From NCBI RefSeq assembly GCF_013035315.1, contig NZ_WQHP01000009.1, positions 62,001 through 126,000 on the forward strand: a DNA stretch of 64,000 bases, given 5' to 3'. Below, piece by piece: positions 1 to 8,522 of the stretch (position 1 is the first letter of the stretch; every line of letters begins with the position of its first letter). A program made the translations under genes and the position numbers. This DNA is from Ruegeria arenilitoris (GTDB lineage Bacteria > Pseudomonadota > Alphaproteobacteria > Rhodobacterales > Rhodobacteraceae). Below the pieces are notes generated by a model. The model was not told where the DNA came from. It searched no databases and saw only the letters and a list, made by a program, of their open reading frames with translations.

Positions 1-1137
1 GATGTTCGAGATTGCGAAAGCCTGTTCATAGACATTCACGGTCAGCGTGCGCGTGCCCGCATTGCCGCCGGTCAGCAGGAAGATGTCGTCGAACTTGTTG
101 AACGTCCAGATAAAGCGCAGCAGGAACAGCACCGACAGGATGCCCAAAAGCTGCGGGATGCTCAGTAACCAGAACTTCTGGAACGGTGAGGCCCCGTCCA
201 TGTCCGCCGCCTCGTACATGCTGGAGTCGATGGACTGCATCCGCGCCAGAATGAACAGGAACGACAGCGGGAAATACCGCCAGATTTCGAACACGGTGAC
301 CATGATCAGCGCCAAAGGACGTTCGCCGAAGAAGTTGATCGGCTCGCTGCTCAGGCCCATCTGCACCAGCAATGCGTTGGCCGAGCCCGAGAAAGGATCG
401 AACAGCGTGACCCAGGTGAAGGCAACGGCGATCACGGGGGCGACGTAGGGGAACAGGTACAGACCTCGGATAAAGCCCTGGCCCTTGAAGCTCTTGTTTA
501 GAAGAAGCGCGGCGAACAGGCCCATGACCAGCGCGCCGATCGTGCCGAAGACCGTGTAGAACAGCGTGACCCACAGGACGCCCCAGAACTCATCCCCGTC
601 AAACACGCGGGCATAGTTTTCAAGGCTGAATTCAAAGTTGGTCAGAACGCTGGACCCGCTGCCGGTGACACGCGGTTCGGACCCTTCCACAGCATCTTCG
701 AAAGCGTCAGGGTCGCCGTCGATGGTGACAGGAACCCGGATACGTTCGCGTTGACCGCCTTCCAGCGTGCCAAAGTCACAGAACAGCTCTTGCCCGTCCA
801 GAACACAGGGTTCGATGATCTCACCGGCGTTAACGCCGTCCGGCAAGACATCGGTCAGTGTCACGCCGTCAATGGCGATTTCCTGACTGGAATTGCGCAG
901 GCGGTATTCGATCCGCAGATCGTCGCCAGATCCTCGCAAACTTTCGCGTACAACCGGGGCCGGCGGGCGCAGGTCAGATAGGGTAAAGGGTTTGAAGCTG
1001 ATCCAGATGATCGCCAGAAGGGGCAGGATCACAACCAGCGACACACTGATAATGGTCGGAGCCAGCAGCGCCCAGGCCAGACGCGCCTCGCGTTTGGCTA
1101 ACGCCCCGGTTCCGGTCGGTGGGGTGGCCGAAGTCAT
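1..1137 (-). CDS. Carbohydrate ABC transporter permease (MalF type), 3' end outside the window
   Basis: Partial gene: the frame is open from the ATG at 1137 to base 1, so 379 residues are seen and the C-terminus is missing. It is an inner-membrane subunit of a sugar-type importer. TM1 is at about residues 21-44, and the coupling-helix EAA loop reads YEAADMDGASPFQKFW near the end of the visible part. Between TM1 and TM2 lies an extracytoplasmic insert of about 110 residues, as in MalF but with its own sequence and two cysteines (PCVLDGQELFC). The gene follows the binding protein on the same strand, 65 nt downstream. The family call is firm; the substrate cannot be read from the sequence. Confidence 0.9.
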   Translation of the reverse strand, partial: MTSATPPTGTGALAKREARLAWALLAPTIISVSLVVILPLLAIIWISFKPFTLSDLRPPAPVVRESLRGSGDDLRIEYRLRNSSQEIAIDGVTLTDVLPDGVNAGEIIEPCVLDGQELFCDFGTLEGGQRERIRVPVTIDGDPDAFEDAVEGSEPRVTGSGSSVLTNFEFSLENYARVFDGDEFWGVLWVTLFYTVFGTIGALVMGLFAALLLNKSFKGQGFIRGLYLFPYVAPVIAVAFTWVTLFDPFSGSANALLVQMGLSSEPINFFGERPLALIMVTVFEIWRYFPLSFLFILARMQSIDSSMYEAADMDGASPFQKFWLLSIPQLLGILSVLFLLRFIWTFNKFDDIFLLTGGNAGTRTLTVNVYEQAFAISNI

Positions 1138-1158
1138 GGGGTACCTCGAAGGGTTGGG

Positions 1159-1182
1159 TGCAGCGGCGCGACCGCCGCTGCA
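1159..1182. other. Intercistronic hairpin between binding protein and permease
   Basis: TGCAGCGGC and GCCGCTGCA form a perfect 9-bp stem around a 6-nt loop, with no T-run. It lies in the 65-nt gap of the ABC operon. Hairpins here are common in binding-protein operons, where they stabilise upstream mRNA and reduce downstream expression. That role is inferred. Confidence 0.5.
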
Positions 1183-1202
1183 GATGCCAGTGAGTGGTGG
1201 CG

Positions 1203-2558
1203 TTACTCGACCTTGGCGAGTTCTTCATTCATCGCCGCAACGGCTGCGGCGGCGTCAATCTCATCATCGATATACTGACGGACGACGCGGTTGATCGCCT
1301 GGCTGTTGATCATCTTCGATGCCAGTGCCAGCTGACCTTCGGCCACGCCCCAACGCTGAGCGACGTCCAGGCCGCCGACGATCTCGTCGATCATAGACTG
1401 TTCGTACAGCTCACCCAGCGGTGCCTTGCGGTCGACGCCTACGGGCAGTTCGGACCAGGCCTCAGAGAACGCAGTCGGATTGTCCGCATTGCCGCGACGC
1501 ACTGGGAATTTGCCCTCGGGCGCAATCGCCAGCGTCTGGGTATAGCCGTCATCCATCGCGAACTTCACGAATTCCATCGCCGCATCGGTGTCCGCGTCGT
1601 TTGTGATGCCAAAGTAACGGACGTCACCCCATGCCGCGCCATCGGGGTTCGACGGGCCGGACAGTTTGGTTACGATGCCGGTTTTGCTGGCCAGATCGCG
1701 TGAGGTCGGGTCGTCATTGATGGTTGGCGGAGCACTGTCCCGCAGACCGGCCAGTTCATCCAGAATGAAGGGCGACCAAATGATCATCGCGGCCTTGCCG
1801 TCAAAATACAGCTCGCGCGATTGCTTCCAGAACAGTTCACCCGGAGGAGACGCCTTGGAGATCGCTTTGTAGAAATCCAGAACCTCGGTGGTCTTGGCTT
1901 CGTCCAACGGTTGGAACCCGTCGGGACCAACGGGCGAAACGCCATTGGCCAGGAAAACATGTTCCAAAACCTGGCTCATGAAGTTTTCGTCCACCTTGGT
2001 GGCCGAGACAAAGCCATACATCTCTGGCGGGTTGTGCAGTGCTTCCAACGCGGCCTGAATGTCGGCAAAGCTGTCGGGTGCTTCCAGACCGGCTTCGTCG
2101 AACAAGTCTTTGCGATAGACCACCATCTGGGTCCAGCCGTCGACCGGAACAGAGGCCGTTTCACCGTTGAACGCCGCCATACCCAGCGCGCCCGGTGCAA
2201 ACGTATCGGCACCCAGTTCTTCGATCACCTCAGAGGCCGCTTCGGTGTCCAGGATACCGGCTTCGGCCCAGGGCAGGGCGTATTGCAGCGGGTGGTAAAC
2301 CACATCCGGCAGGTCACCAGCAGCAAAAGCAGCGGTGGCGCGCGTGCCCAGATCGGTTTCTGTAACCGGGATCACCTCAACCGTGGTACCGGTTTCGGCC
2401 TTGAACTGGTCGGCCATCTCTTGCTGCTTCGCCAGACGTTCGGGCTGTTCCTCGGTGGTCCAGAAACGGATTGTGTCCGCCTGCGCAGACACGGCAGCCA
2501 GCACCAGCGCCAGCGATGTGCCCAGCATCAAGCGCGATGCTTTAGGTGTGAGTTTCAT
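1203..2558 (-). CDS. Extracellular solute-binding protein of a sugar ABC transporter
   Basis: A 451-residue periplasmic binding protein of the family 1 (MalE-like) type. A signal peptide covers about residues 1-27 (KLTPKASRLMLGTSLALVLA, then AVSAQA as the likely cleavage region). The mature part begins DTIRFWTTEEQPERLAKQQE, the usual start of this fold. GGAGG lies just upstream of the ATG. It sits 18 nt downstream of the LacI regulator and 65 nt upstream of the permease, so the three genes form one operon. No ATP-binding subunit is visible; it should lie beyond the left edge. The ligand is unknown; a sugar or polyol is likely from the family. Confidence 0.9.
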   Translation of the reverse strand: MKLTPKASRLMLGTSLALVLAAVSAQADTIRFWTTEEQPERLAKQQEMADQFKAETGTTVEVIPVTETDLGTRATAAFAAGDLPDVVYHPLQYALPWAEAGILDTEAASEVIEELGADTFAPGALGMAAFNGETASVPVDGWTQMVVYRKDLFDEAGLEAPDSFADIQAALEALHNPPEMYGFVSATKVDENFMSQVLEHVFLANGVSPVGPDGFQPLDEAKTTEVLDFYKAISKASPPGELFWKQSRELYFDGKAAMIIWSPFILDELAGLRDSAPPTINDDPTSRDLASKTGIVTKLSGPSNPDGAAWGDVRYFGITNDADTDAAMEFVKFAMDDGYTQTLAIAPEGKFPVRRGNADNPTAFSEAWSELPVGVDRKAPLGELYEQSMIDEIVGGLDVAQRWGVAEGQLALASKMINSQAINRVVRQYIDDEIDAAAAVAAMNEELAKVE

Positions 2559-2576
2559 AGTCGGTTTCCTCCCCGG

Positions 2577-3716
2577 TTATGATCGTTGGATTAGGTTGAT
2601 TTTTCGCGCCAGTGCCTCGGGTGTCAGCCGGGGTGGCCCGTCGGATTCGCGTGCGATAAGCACGGCGTTGCTAAGTTCGCGCAGGGTTGCGGGCTCTTCA
2701 CCTCGGGTTTGGCGGATCAGAAGTGTGGCCAGGCGCTCTCCGGCGCGTCTCGAATCCACGCTGAACGTTGTCAGTCCCGGATTTACGTATTGGCATTCGG
2801 GAATGCCGTCATACCCCACGATAGACACGTCATGCCCGATCTCCAAACCCAGCTCGGTGCAGACAGGATAACATCCCAGCGCCGCCAGATCGGTGGCACA
2901 GACAATTGCCGTTGGTGGGCTGGGCAACTGCATCAAGGCCCTGGCTTCGGCAGCACCTTCCTCGCGTGTTCGCGCGCCTTCGCGTACCAGGTCCGGGTCC
3001 ATTGTCAGACCCGCGGCCTGCAGCCCCTGCAAGTATCCGTCGCGGCGCAGGCGGCTATAGTTGAACTTGGGATCGCTGCCGATATACGCGATGCGGTGGT
3101 GCCCAAGATGGGCCAGGCGGGTCACGGCATTCTCGGTTGCTGTTTCACCCGAAATATCAAACCACGAGATATCGTCCTGCGGGTCCGTTTCGCCGTATCC
3201 GGTGCGGCCATAAAGAATGAAGGGAACTTTCAAGTCGCGCAAATAATGGACGCGCGCATCGTCGACCTCGGTTCGGGGCAGGATGAACCCATCCGCTTTA
3301 CGTTCCTCGACCAGCCGTCCCAACACGTCCAGCATGTCCTTTTCGGACTTTGCAGTCGAGATTGTCATTGTCCAGTCAGAGGTGCTGGCAGCCTCGCAGG
3401 CACCTGCAAGAAAGTCCTGAAGGAACGGGTTGTTCCGGTCCGGTTCCCAGCTGTTGATAACCATCGCAATCGCGCGAACCCGGCCGGTTCGGATCGCCTG
3501 CGCGTGGCTGAGGGGGCGATACCCCATTTTCCGCGCAGTTGCTTCGACCCGCTTCCTGGTGGTGTCCGAGATGTCCGAGTACCCGTTCAAGGCCCGCGAG
3601 ACGGTGCTTTTTGAAAGCCCAAGAATGTCCGCAAGCTGGTCCAGCTTAACGCGCCCCGAAGCCGGGGTTTGCCGAAGCGATGATTGTCGCTTTTGCGGTC
3701 TTGGATTCGTCATCAT
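2577..3716 (-). CDS. LacI-family transcriptional regulator of the ABC operon
   Basis: 379 residues. The N-terminal helix-turn-helix and hinge are clear at about residues 24-70 (VKLDQLADILGLSKSTVSRA, then NGYSDISDTTRKRVE), followed by a periplasmic-binding-protein-like sensor domain. The N-terminus is about 20 residues longer than usual for LacI proteins, so a start further in is possible. It is the first gene of the operon with the binding protein and permease. A perfect LacI-type palindrome lies 17-32 bp in front of its start, which points to autoregulation and control of the transporter by its sugar. The effector is unknown. Confidence 0.92.
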   Translation of the reverse strand: MMTNPRPQKRQSSLRQTPASGRVKLDQLADILGLSKSTVSRALNGYSDISDTTRKRVEATARKMGYRPLSHAQAIRTGRVRAIAMVINSWEPDRNNPFLQDFLAGACEAASTSDWTMTISTAKSEKDMLDVLGRLVEERKADGFILPRTEVDDARVHYLRDLKVPFILYGRTGYGETDPQDDISWFDISGETATENAVTRLAHLGHHRIAYIGSDPKFNYSRLRRDGYLQGLQAAGLTMDPDLVREGARTREEGAAEARALMQLPSPPTAIVCATDLAALGCYPVCTELGLEIGHDVSIVGYDGIPECQYVNPGLTTFSVDSRRAGERLATLLIRQTRGEEPATLRELSNAVLIARESDGPPRLTPEALARKINLIQRS

Positions 3717-3732
3717 GTCATATTAGTTTGCT

Positions 3733-3748
3733 CCGAAACCGGTTTCGG
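3733..3748. promoter_or_regulatory. LacI-type operator, perfect 16-bp palindrome
   Basis: CCGAAACCGGTTTCGG is perfectly self-complementary with the central CG typical of LacI/GalR operators. It lies 17 bp upstream of the lacI-type start codon, where a bound repressor would block the promoter or early transcription. Confidence 0.8.
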
Positions 3749-3893
3749 CAACGAAAAAGTTTAGAAATTTGCAGCAGCCGGCCGCTATCTTGCACAAATT
3801 GTCAGCAAGAGTTGGATCTATTCAGTGCAAACTTGGAAAGGCCAGCGTGGTTACCAGAGGCTTTTCTGGGACAAGTGACCCGGATGCGTTGTT

Positions 3894-4763
3894 TCAAGCG
3901 TCCGTTCTGGCGCTATTGGTCGGCAAGGGTGTTTTTCCCGATGCGCTTGCAAAAGCCAGTAGCTGGCGGTTGAACTCCGCGGCGCGTTCAATGTTGACCA
4001 GATGACCGGTGGCCGGAAAACGGTGCCATCTGACGTTCGGAAGCGTTTTTTGCAAAAATGCGTTCGTTTCTGCGACCAAGTAGTAATCGTCGTCCCCGGT
4101 GATCAGCATAACCGGTTTGTCAAACGCCTGAAGTCGCGCAGTGTCCTCAAACAGAGAACGTCTGTTCCAGTGCAGGGTAGATAGAACGTGGGCTGCCCCT
4201 TCGGCCGACTGCCCGCGCAGATTGCTGGCGTAAACCTCCCAACCTTCGGGGTCGTCTTTAATGAAAGACTGATAAGCCGGGTCGTCTTCAAGAACCTCGA
4301 CCGCGCCATCCCCGCCGCGTTCCTCGCGCAAGCGGATTTCGTGCCCGATCCAGTTGCTGCGATAGCTGGCCTGTTCGGCCGGATCGCGCGGGCCAGAGCT
4401 GTTGCCCACCAAAGTCAGGCTTGTGACCCGATCTGGGTGATTCAACGAAAAGTCCAAACTTGTGAAGCTGCCCATTGAGGTGCCGACAAAGTGCGCTGTC
4501 TCAAGCCCAAGATGGTCTGCCAATGCCAAGAGGTCGTTGGTGGACTGGCGCTGCCCGTATTGATCGCGCTCCGAAGGAACCGCCGAAGGCAGAAACCCGC
4601 GGGCGCAATAAGTGATACAGCGAAAGGATTGCGACAGAACCGGAATTTGGCGATGCCAACTGCGGTAATCGCCGCCGAATTCGTGAACGAAAACGATCGG
4701 CTCACCAGTGCCGGTTTCTTCATAAAACAGTGTGATGCCGTCGGCGGTTTGGAATTCGGCCAT
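3894..4763 (-). CDS. Alpha/beta hydrolase
   Basis: About 289 residues from the ATG at 4763, which has AGGA 7 nt upstream; an upstream in-frame start at 4787 is less likely. The fold is shown by the oxyanion stretch VFVHEFGG, the nucleophile elbow GTSMGS (Ser about residue 96), the acid in LITGDDDYY and the histidine in PATGHLVN. It is the last gene of a five-gene operon with a CoA-transferase, a crotonase, an aldolase and a Rieske oxygenase. An esterase, lactonase or C-C hydrolase role in that pathway is likely; the substrate is unknown. Confidence 0.85.
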   Translation of the reverse strand: MAEFQTADGITLFYEETGTGEPIVFVHEFGGDYRSWHRQIPVLSQSFRCITYCARGFLPSAVPSERDQYGQRQSTNDLLALADHLGLETAHFVGTSMGSFTSLDFSLNHPDRVTSLTLVGNSSGPRDPAEQASYRSNWIGHEIRLREERGGDGAVEVLEDDPAYQSFIKDDPEGWEVYASNLRGQSAEGAAHVLSTLHWNRRSLFEDTARLQAFDKPVMLITGDDDYYLVAETNAFLQKTLPNVRWHRFPATGHLVNIERAAEFNRQLLAFASASGKTPLPTNSARTDA

Positions 4764-4797
4764 TTGGGGGTCCTGTCGGAATCGCAAGAAGTAGTTG

Positions 4798-5949
4798 TTA
4801 GCGGGTCAAAGCCGCGATCGCCTCGGCATCATAGCCCAATTCAGCCAGAACCTCGCCAGTATGTTGGCCAAGCTCTGGGGCTGGGCTTTCCTGGAGGGTG
4901 GGGTCGGCAATCGGGTTGCGGACAAACCGCATGTCGCGACCGTTGGTGTGCACCGTTGAAAATGCGGCGTATTCTTCGGAAATGGGATTTTCTGCGATGG
5001 TTTGGATGTTTTCCACCATCGAACAGGGAATGGCATTGTCGATGAGAATCTGAGTCCAATGGGCTGCCGTGCGCTGTTTCAAATGTGCGCTCAGAACGTC
5101 GTCCAGTGCGTCACGATTGGCCAGCCGCGCCTCGTTCCCCTGAAACCGCGTGTCATCCAATAGCTCTTCATACCCGATGGCTTTGCAGAACCGCGGCCAG
5201 TCCTTGTCGCTACCCAGGCCGATGACAATGTCGCGGTCCGCGGTTGGATAGGGTTCAAAGGGTGTCATGGACGGGTGGCGCGACCCGATCGGCCCTGGCA
5301 CGATCCCTGCGTTCAGGTATCGGGCAAAGGCGTTTTCCAGACACACCCACTGGCAGGCCAGCATGGACACGTCCAGATGGCTGGTATCGCTCGCCCCCTT
5401 TGCGTCGCGTTCATAAAGGCGCTGAAGAATGCCGATGGTGGTGAACAACGCCGCCGAGATGTCGCCGACCGAAAATCCAACGCGTGTCGGCTGGCCGCCC
5501 AATTCACCATTGATGCTCATCATACCACTCATGGCCTGCACAACGATGTCATAGGCAGGCCGATGCGAAAGACTGCCCGTCTGGCCAAAGCCGCTGATCG
5601 AGGCAGAGACGAGGCGAGGGTTGATCCGTTTCAGATCGGTATCGCTGCATCCAAGGCGATCACGCACGCCCGGACGCATGTTTTCGACGAACACGTCTGC
5701 CGTTGCCAGTAGTTTATGCAGAGCCTCTTTGCCTTGGTCGGTTTTCAGGTCCAGCCTGACCGAGCGCTTGTTGCGGTTCAGGGATGCAAAGTAGAGGCTG
5801 ATGTCGTCTTCAAACGGCGGAGTGGTGCGGGCGAGATCTCCGGCCGGGTTTTCCACCTTGATAACGTCGGCACCCATGCTGGCCAGCAGCCAGGTGCAGA
5901 ATGGTCCGGATAAAACAGACGTCATGTCGACGACGCGGATGCCTTTCAT
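4798..5949 (-). CDS. CaiB/BaiF family III CoA-transferase
   Basis: 383 residues, a usual length for family III CoA-transferases, which move CoA between carboxylic acids through an aspartyl-CoA thioester. The N-terminus GIRVVDMTSVLSGPFCTWLL, then ADVIKVENP, is the family hallmark, and Asp163 in GFSVGDISAA is at the expected place of the catalytic aspartate. Its start overlaps the stop of the upstream crotonase gene by 4 nt (ATGA), so the two are translationally coupled. It probably activates an acid made by the upstream enzymes; which acid is not readable. Confidence 0.9.
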   Translation of the reverse strand: MKGIRVVDMTSVLSGPFCTWLLASMGADVIKVENPAGDLARTTPPFEDDISLYFASLNRNKRSVRLDLKTDQGKEALHKLLATADVFVENMRPGVRDRLGCSDTDLKRINPRLVSASISGFGQTGSLSHRPAYDIVVQAMSGMMSINGELGGQPTRVGFSVGDISAALFTTIGILQRLYERDAKGASDTSHLDVSMLACQWVCLENAFARYLNAGIVPGPIGSRHPSMTPFEPYPTADRDIVIGLGSDKDWPRFCKAIGYEELLDDTRFQGNEARLANRDALDDVLSAHLKQRTAAHWTQILIDNAIPCSMVENIQTIAENPISEEYAAFSTVHTNGRDMRFVRNPIADPTLQESPAPELGQHTGEVLAELGYDAEAIAALTR

Positions 5950-6593
5950 CGTTCATTCCTCCCGAGCATGGCCTTGAGCGTTTTCAGATGTGTATTGCTT
6001 GCGGCCAGCGCTGTTGCGCACAAGGTGCGACAGATTTCCTCCAGAGAGTCGTTGGCAACCATGTAGTCCACCAGCCCCCACGCGAGGGCATCCCGTGCAC
6101 TGACTGTGTCGCCTCCCAACAGGATTGCAGCAGAACGTCCCGGACCGACAAGCGCTTGCAGCCGGTCCACATCATATTGGCCGGGCAGCACATTGTTCTT
6201 GAGTACCGGATAAGAAAACCGCGCCTCAGGAATGCAAACGCGGATGTCGCACCCCAACGCCAACGTAAGCCCGCCCCCCATGCAAGGTCCATTGACAGCG
6301 GCCATAGTTATCACCGGAATTGCGTGCAGCGCCCGCGCCATGTCCTCCCAGAGGTCTGGCCCGTCCGTTTCCTCATAAAGCGTATTCAGGTCCGCGCCTG
6401 CACAGAACACGCGCCCACCCGCGCCTGTTATGACTACTGCGCGCAGTTGTTCATTGTGGGCGGCGTCTTGAAAGATGCGGGTTAGCACGACCAGCATCTC
6501 AGGCGTCAGCGAGTTGGCTTTTTCGGGCCGGTTGATGGTGACCGTAAGGCAGGCCCCTTCCGTTTGGGTCAGAATCAGATCGTCGCCACTCAT
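5946..6593 (-). CDS. Enoyl-CoA hydratase/isomerase (crotonase) family protein
   Basis: 215 residues, shorter than the usual 255-265. The crotonase oxyanion-hole segments are present (VFCAGADL and NGPCMGGGLTLALGCDIRV). The two glutamates used by true enoyl-CoA hydratases are not in place: the PE motif reads YPVLKNN, and the second position falls in GPGRSAAIL. The protein may therefore do another crotonase reaction (decarboxylation, hydrolysis or C-C cleavage) rather than hydration. It overlaps the aldolase gene by 4 nt upstream and the CoA-transferase by 4 nt downstream. The family is certain, the activity open. Confidence 0.85.
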   Translation of the reverse strand: MSGDDLILTQTEGACLTVTINRPEKANSLTPEMLVVLTRIFQDAAHNEQLRAVVITGAGGRVFCAGADLNTLYEETDGPDLWEDMARALHAIPVITMAAVNGPCMGGGLTLALGCDIRVCIPEARFSYPVLKNNVLPGQYDVDRLQALVGPGRSAAILLGGDTVSARDALAWGLVDYMVANDSLEEICRTLCATALAASNTHLKTLKAMLGRNER

Positions 6594-7318
6594 GACCGGT
6601 ACTCCGCCGCCGTCCGGTCAAGCATCCGGATCAGCGCTGGCCATTGGACGTCGCCATGCGGTCCGTTTGCCGGAGACCCCCAATCGTGCAGGGCGCTCAT
6701 CGCGTCGTCGGTTATTCGGATCGGCTTGTCGGTTGCGGCAAGGATGTTGACCTGAATTTTACATGCCATTTCAAGGTAATAATGGTAGATAAATGCTTCG
6801 GCTGCTGTGCGTCCGACCACAAGCAGGCCGTGGTTTTGGAGGAGCATTGCGAAGTCGCTGCCCAAGTCGCGAGCCAGAAGGGCCCCTTCATCCTCGACTG
6901 CGGTCGAGTCCTGATATGGATGGCTCGACAGAGTGCCCAACACAAAACCGGCATGCTGGGACAGCGGCAACAACCCATCGGGCATGGCGGAAACGGCGAC
7001 ACCTGCACGAGTATGGCTGTGGATGATGTAATTCACGTCGGGTCGCGCCGAAAGGATGCCTGAATGGATAATGTGCCCAGCCAGGTTTACGATCTTTCCG
7101 CTGCCTGGCTTGTCGTCCACCGCGCGTCCGTCAAAAGACATGCGCGTCAGGTTCGAGGCCGTGATTTCGTCGAACATCAGGTCATGCGAGTTCAAGAGAT
7201 AATGGTCAGGATCGTCCGGCAGGCGCGCTGAGATATGGGTCGATGTCAGGTCGGTCCAGCCGTAGTGATGAGCCAGACGATAGAGCGCGGCCAAATCCTG
7301 GCGGATCAGGTTGCTCAT
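6590..7318 (-). CDS. Class II aldolase/adducin family protein
   Basis: 242 residues of the fuculose-aldolase/adducin fold, a zinc-dependent enzyme type. Metal ligands are visible as IIHSHTRAG and the later histidine in LLQNHGLLVVG. The adducin-like start DLAALYRLAHHYGWTDLTSTHISARLP is typical of the bacterial proteins often annotated as decarboxylases or aldolases. It overlaps the Rieske gene by 4 nt and the crotonase gene by 4 nt. It likely cleaves or decarboxylates the hydroxylated intermediate produced by the Rieske enzyme; the exact reaction is inference. Confidence 0.88.
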   Translation of the reverse strand: MSNLIRQDLAALYRLAHHYGWTDLTSTHISARLPDDPDHYLLNSHDLMFDEITASNLTRMSFDGRAVDDKPGSGKIVNLAGHIIHSGILSARPDVNYIIHSHTRAGVAVSAMPDGLLPLSQHAGFVLGTLSSHPYQDSTAVEDEGALLARDLGSDFAMLLQNHGLLVVGRTAAEAFIYHYYLEMACKIQVNILAATDKPIRITDDAMSALHDWGSPANGPHGDVQWPALIRMLDRTAAEYRS

Positions 7319-8406
7319 CCTGTCTCTCCCAACGCATCACGATAAAGATTGTGGAAATGGCGCAGGCCTACTTCGCTCATCGCGCCGCATCCGTCGCCGA
7401 TAACATAAGGTCCGGGCTCGAATGCGCGGCTTTGCATTCCTTTCTGAATCTTCGATACCACGACCTCGTCTTCGGCGCCCGTGGTTTCCTTGTGTTTGTG
7501 CATCAGGGTGATCACATCCTCGTCCGCGATATCACCGCTCGAGAACCAACGATAGCGGTAGATCGTCTTGTTCCAGGCAACAGGCAGGAATTGCCGGATG
7601 GTGAAATAGCCCCCCGGATAGCAGCACATCGAAACGTTGGGGAAGATCCAGTAGGCACCATAGTCATCCGCGCGCGGGCTGGCCGTAAGGTCGTAGTCAT
7701 ACTGTTTTTCGTTTTTCGTTTGCGCCTTACCATCATGCCATATGGTCTTGCCGCGCGGCACGGTGGTGTACCCGTCCATTTCGAGCACGCCATGGGTCAG
7801 CGAACTCGCGTGTACGGTCGGGCAGTGGTAGCATTCGTTGTAATTCTCGACCGAGAGCTTCCAGTTGCTGTCATGTGCAATCTCGGTCTCGCACACAAAC
7901 TTCAGCTGGGTCGGGTCGGGGTGAAAGCTCAGCAGGTTTTGCTTGTATTCTTCTAAATCCGGGGCCATGGCGTTGGCGTTCTCATCCAGATTGACAAAGA
8001 CAAAGCCGCAGAATTCCTCGACCCTAATCTTGCGCAAGTTGATCTGATCGCAGGTCAGCCCGTCACTCTCAACCGAGCCCGGCGCGCGTCGCAATCGTCC
8101 GTTAACTTCGTAAGTCCAGGCATGGTAGGGGCAAACCAGCACTCTTTTTCCTTTGCCGGTTCCCTCGACCAGCGGGTGACCACGGTGGCGGCAGATGTTG
8201 TAAAACGCATTTATTCCGCCATCCGGTTCGCGAATGACAAAGATATCCTCGTCTACGATTGTGAACGTTTTAAAGTCGCCCGGGTCGGCGATTTCGGATA
8301 CGTGGCACACGCATTGCCAAGTGCGGAAGAAGATCCTTTCTTTGTCGATCTCGAACCAATCCGGCTGGGTATAATACTGGGCCTGCAGTGGTGTATCACC
8401 TGGCAT
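7315..8406 (-). CDS. Rieske non-heme iron oxygenase, large subunit
   Basis: 363 residues from the ATG at 8406, which has GGGGGA just upstream; a GTG at 8418 is the alternative. The [2Fe-2S] ligands are in CRHRGH and CPYHAW (about C72/H74/C92/H95). The catalytic iron site shows NYNECYHCPTVH (about H194/H199). The sequence is of the carnitine/betaine/stachydrine oxygenase type rather than a classic benzene dioxygenase. It is the first gene of the five-gene operon. No small subunit, ferredoxin or reductase gene lies nearby, so electrons must come from elsewhere. A quaternary amine or carboxylic-acid substrate is possible but unproven. Confidence 0.92.
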   Translation of the reverse strand: MPGDTPLQAQYYTQPDWFEIDKERIFFRTWQCVCHVSEIADPGDFKTFTIVDEDIFVIREPDGGINAFYNICRHRGHPLVEGTGKGKRVLVCPYHAWTYEVNGRLRRAPGSVESDGLTCDQINLRKIRVEEFCGFVFVNLDENANAMAPDLEEYKQNLLSFHPDPTQLKFVCETEIAHDSNWKLSVENYNECYHCPTVHASSLTHGVLEMDGYTTVPRGKTIWHDGKAQTKNEKQYDYDLTASPRADDYGAYWIFPNVSMCCYPGGYFTIRQFLPVAWNKTIYRYRWFSSGDIADEDVITLMHKHKETTGAEDEVVVSKIQKGMQSRAFEPGPYVIGDGCGAMSEVGLRHFHNLYRDALGETG

Positions 8407-8475
8407 CTGTTCCCCCACAAAGTCGCGTTCTTTTCGCTGCCGAGCATTAGTCTGCCTTGCTCTGATGGTTCTGCA

Positions 8476-8498
8476 TAGGTAAAGAATTTTCGAACCTA
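8476..8498. promoter_or_regulatory. Candidate LysR binding site between the divergent Rieske operon and lysR gene
   Basis: TAGGT and ACCTA form an interrupted palindrome 13 nt apart, the size of a LysR T-N11-A box. It is in the 116-nt divergent gap, 25 nt before the lysR start. Confidence 0.4.
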
Positions 8499-8522
8499 GG
8501 GTAATTTCAAGTTGGCCTGTGG

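Noticed and set aside
26..574. 182-residue minus-strand frame at the left edge
   Set aside because: It is out of frame with the permease gene, which is open through the window edge and has proper membrane helices and the EAA motif.
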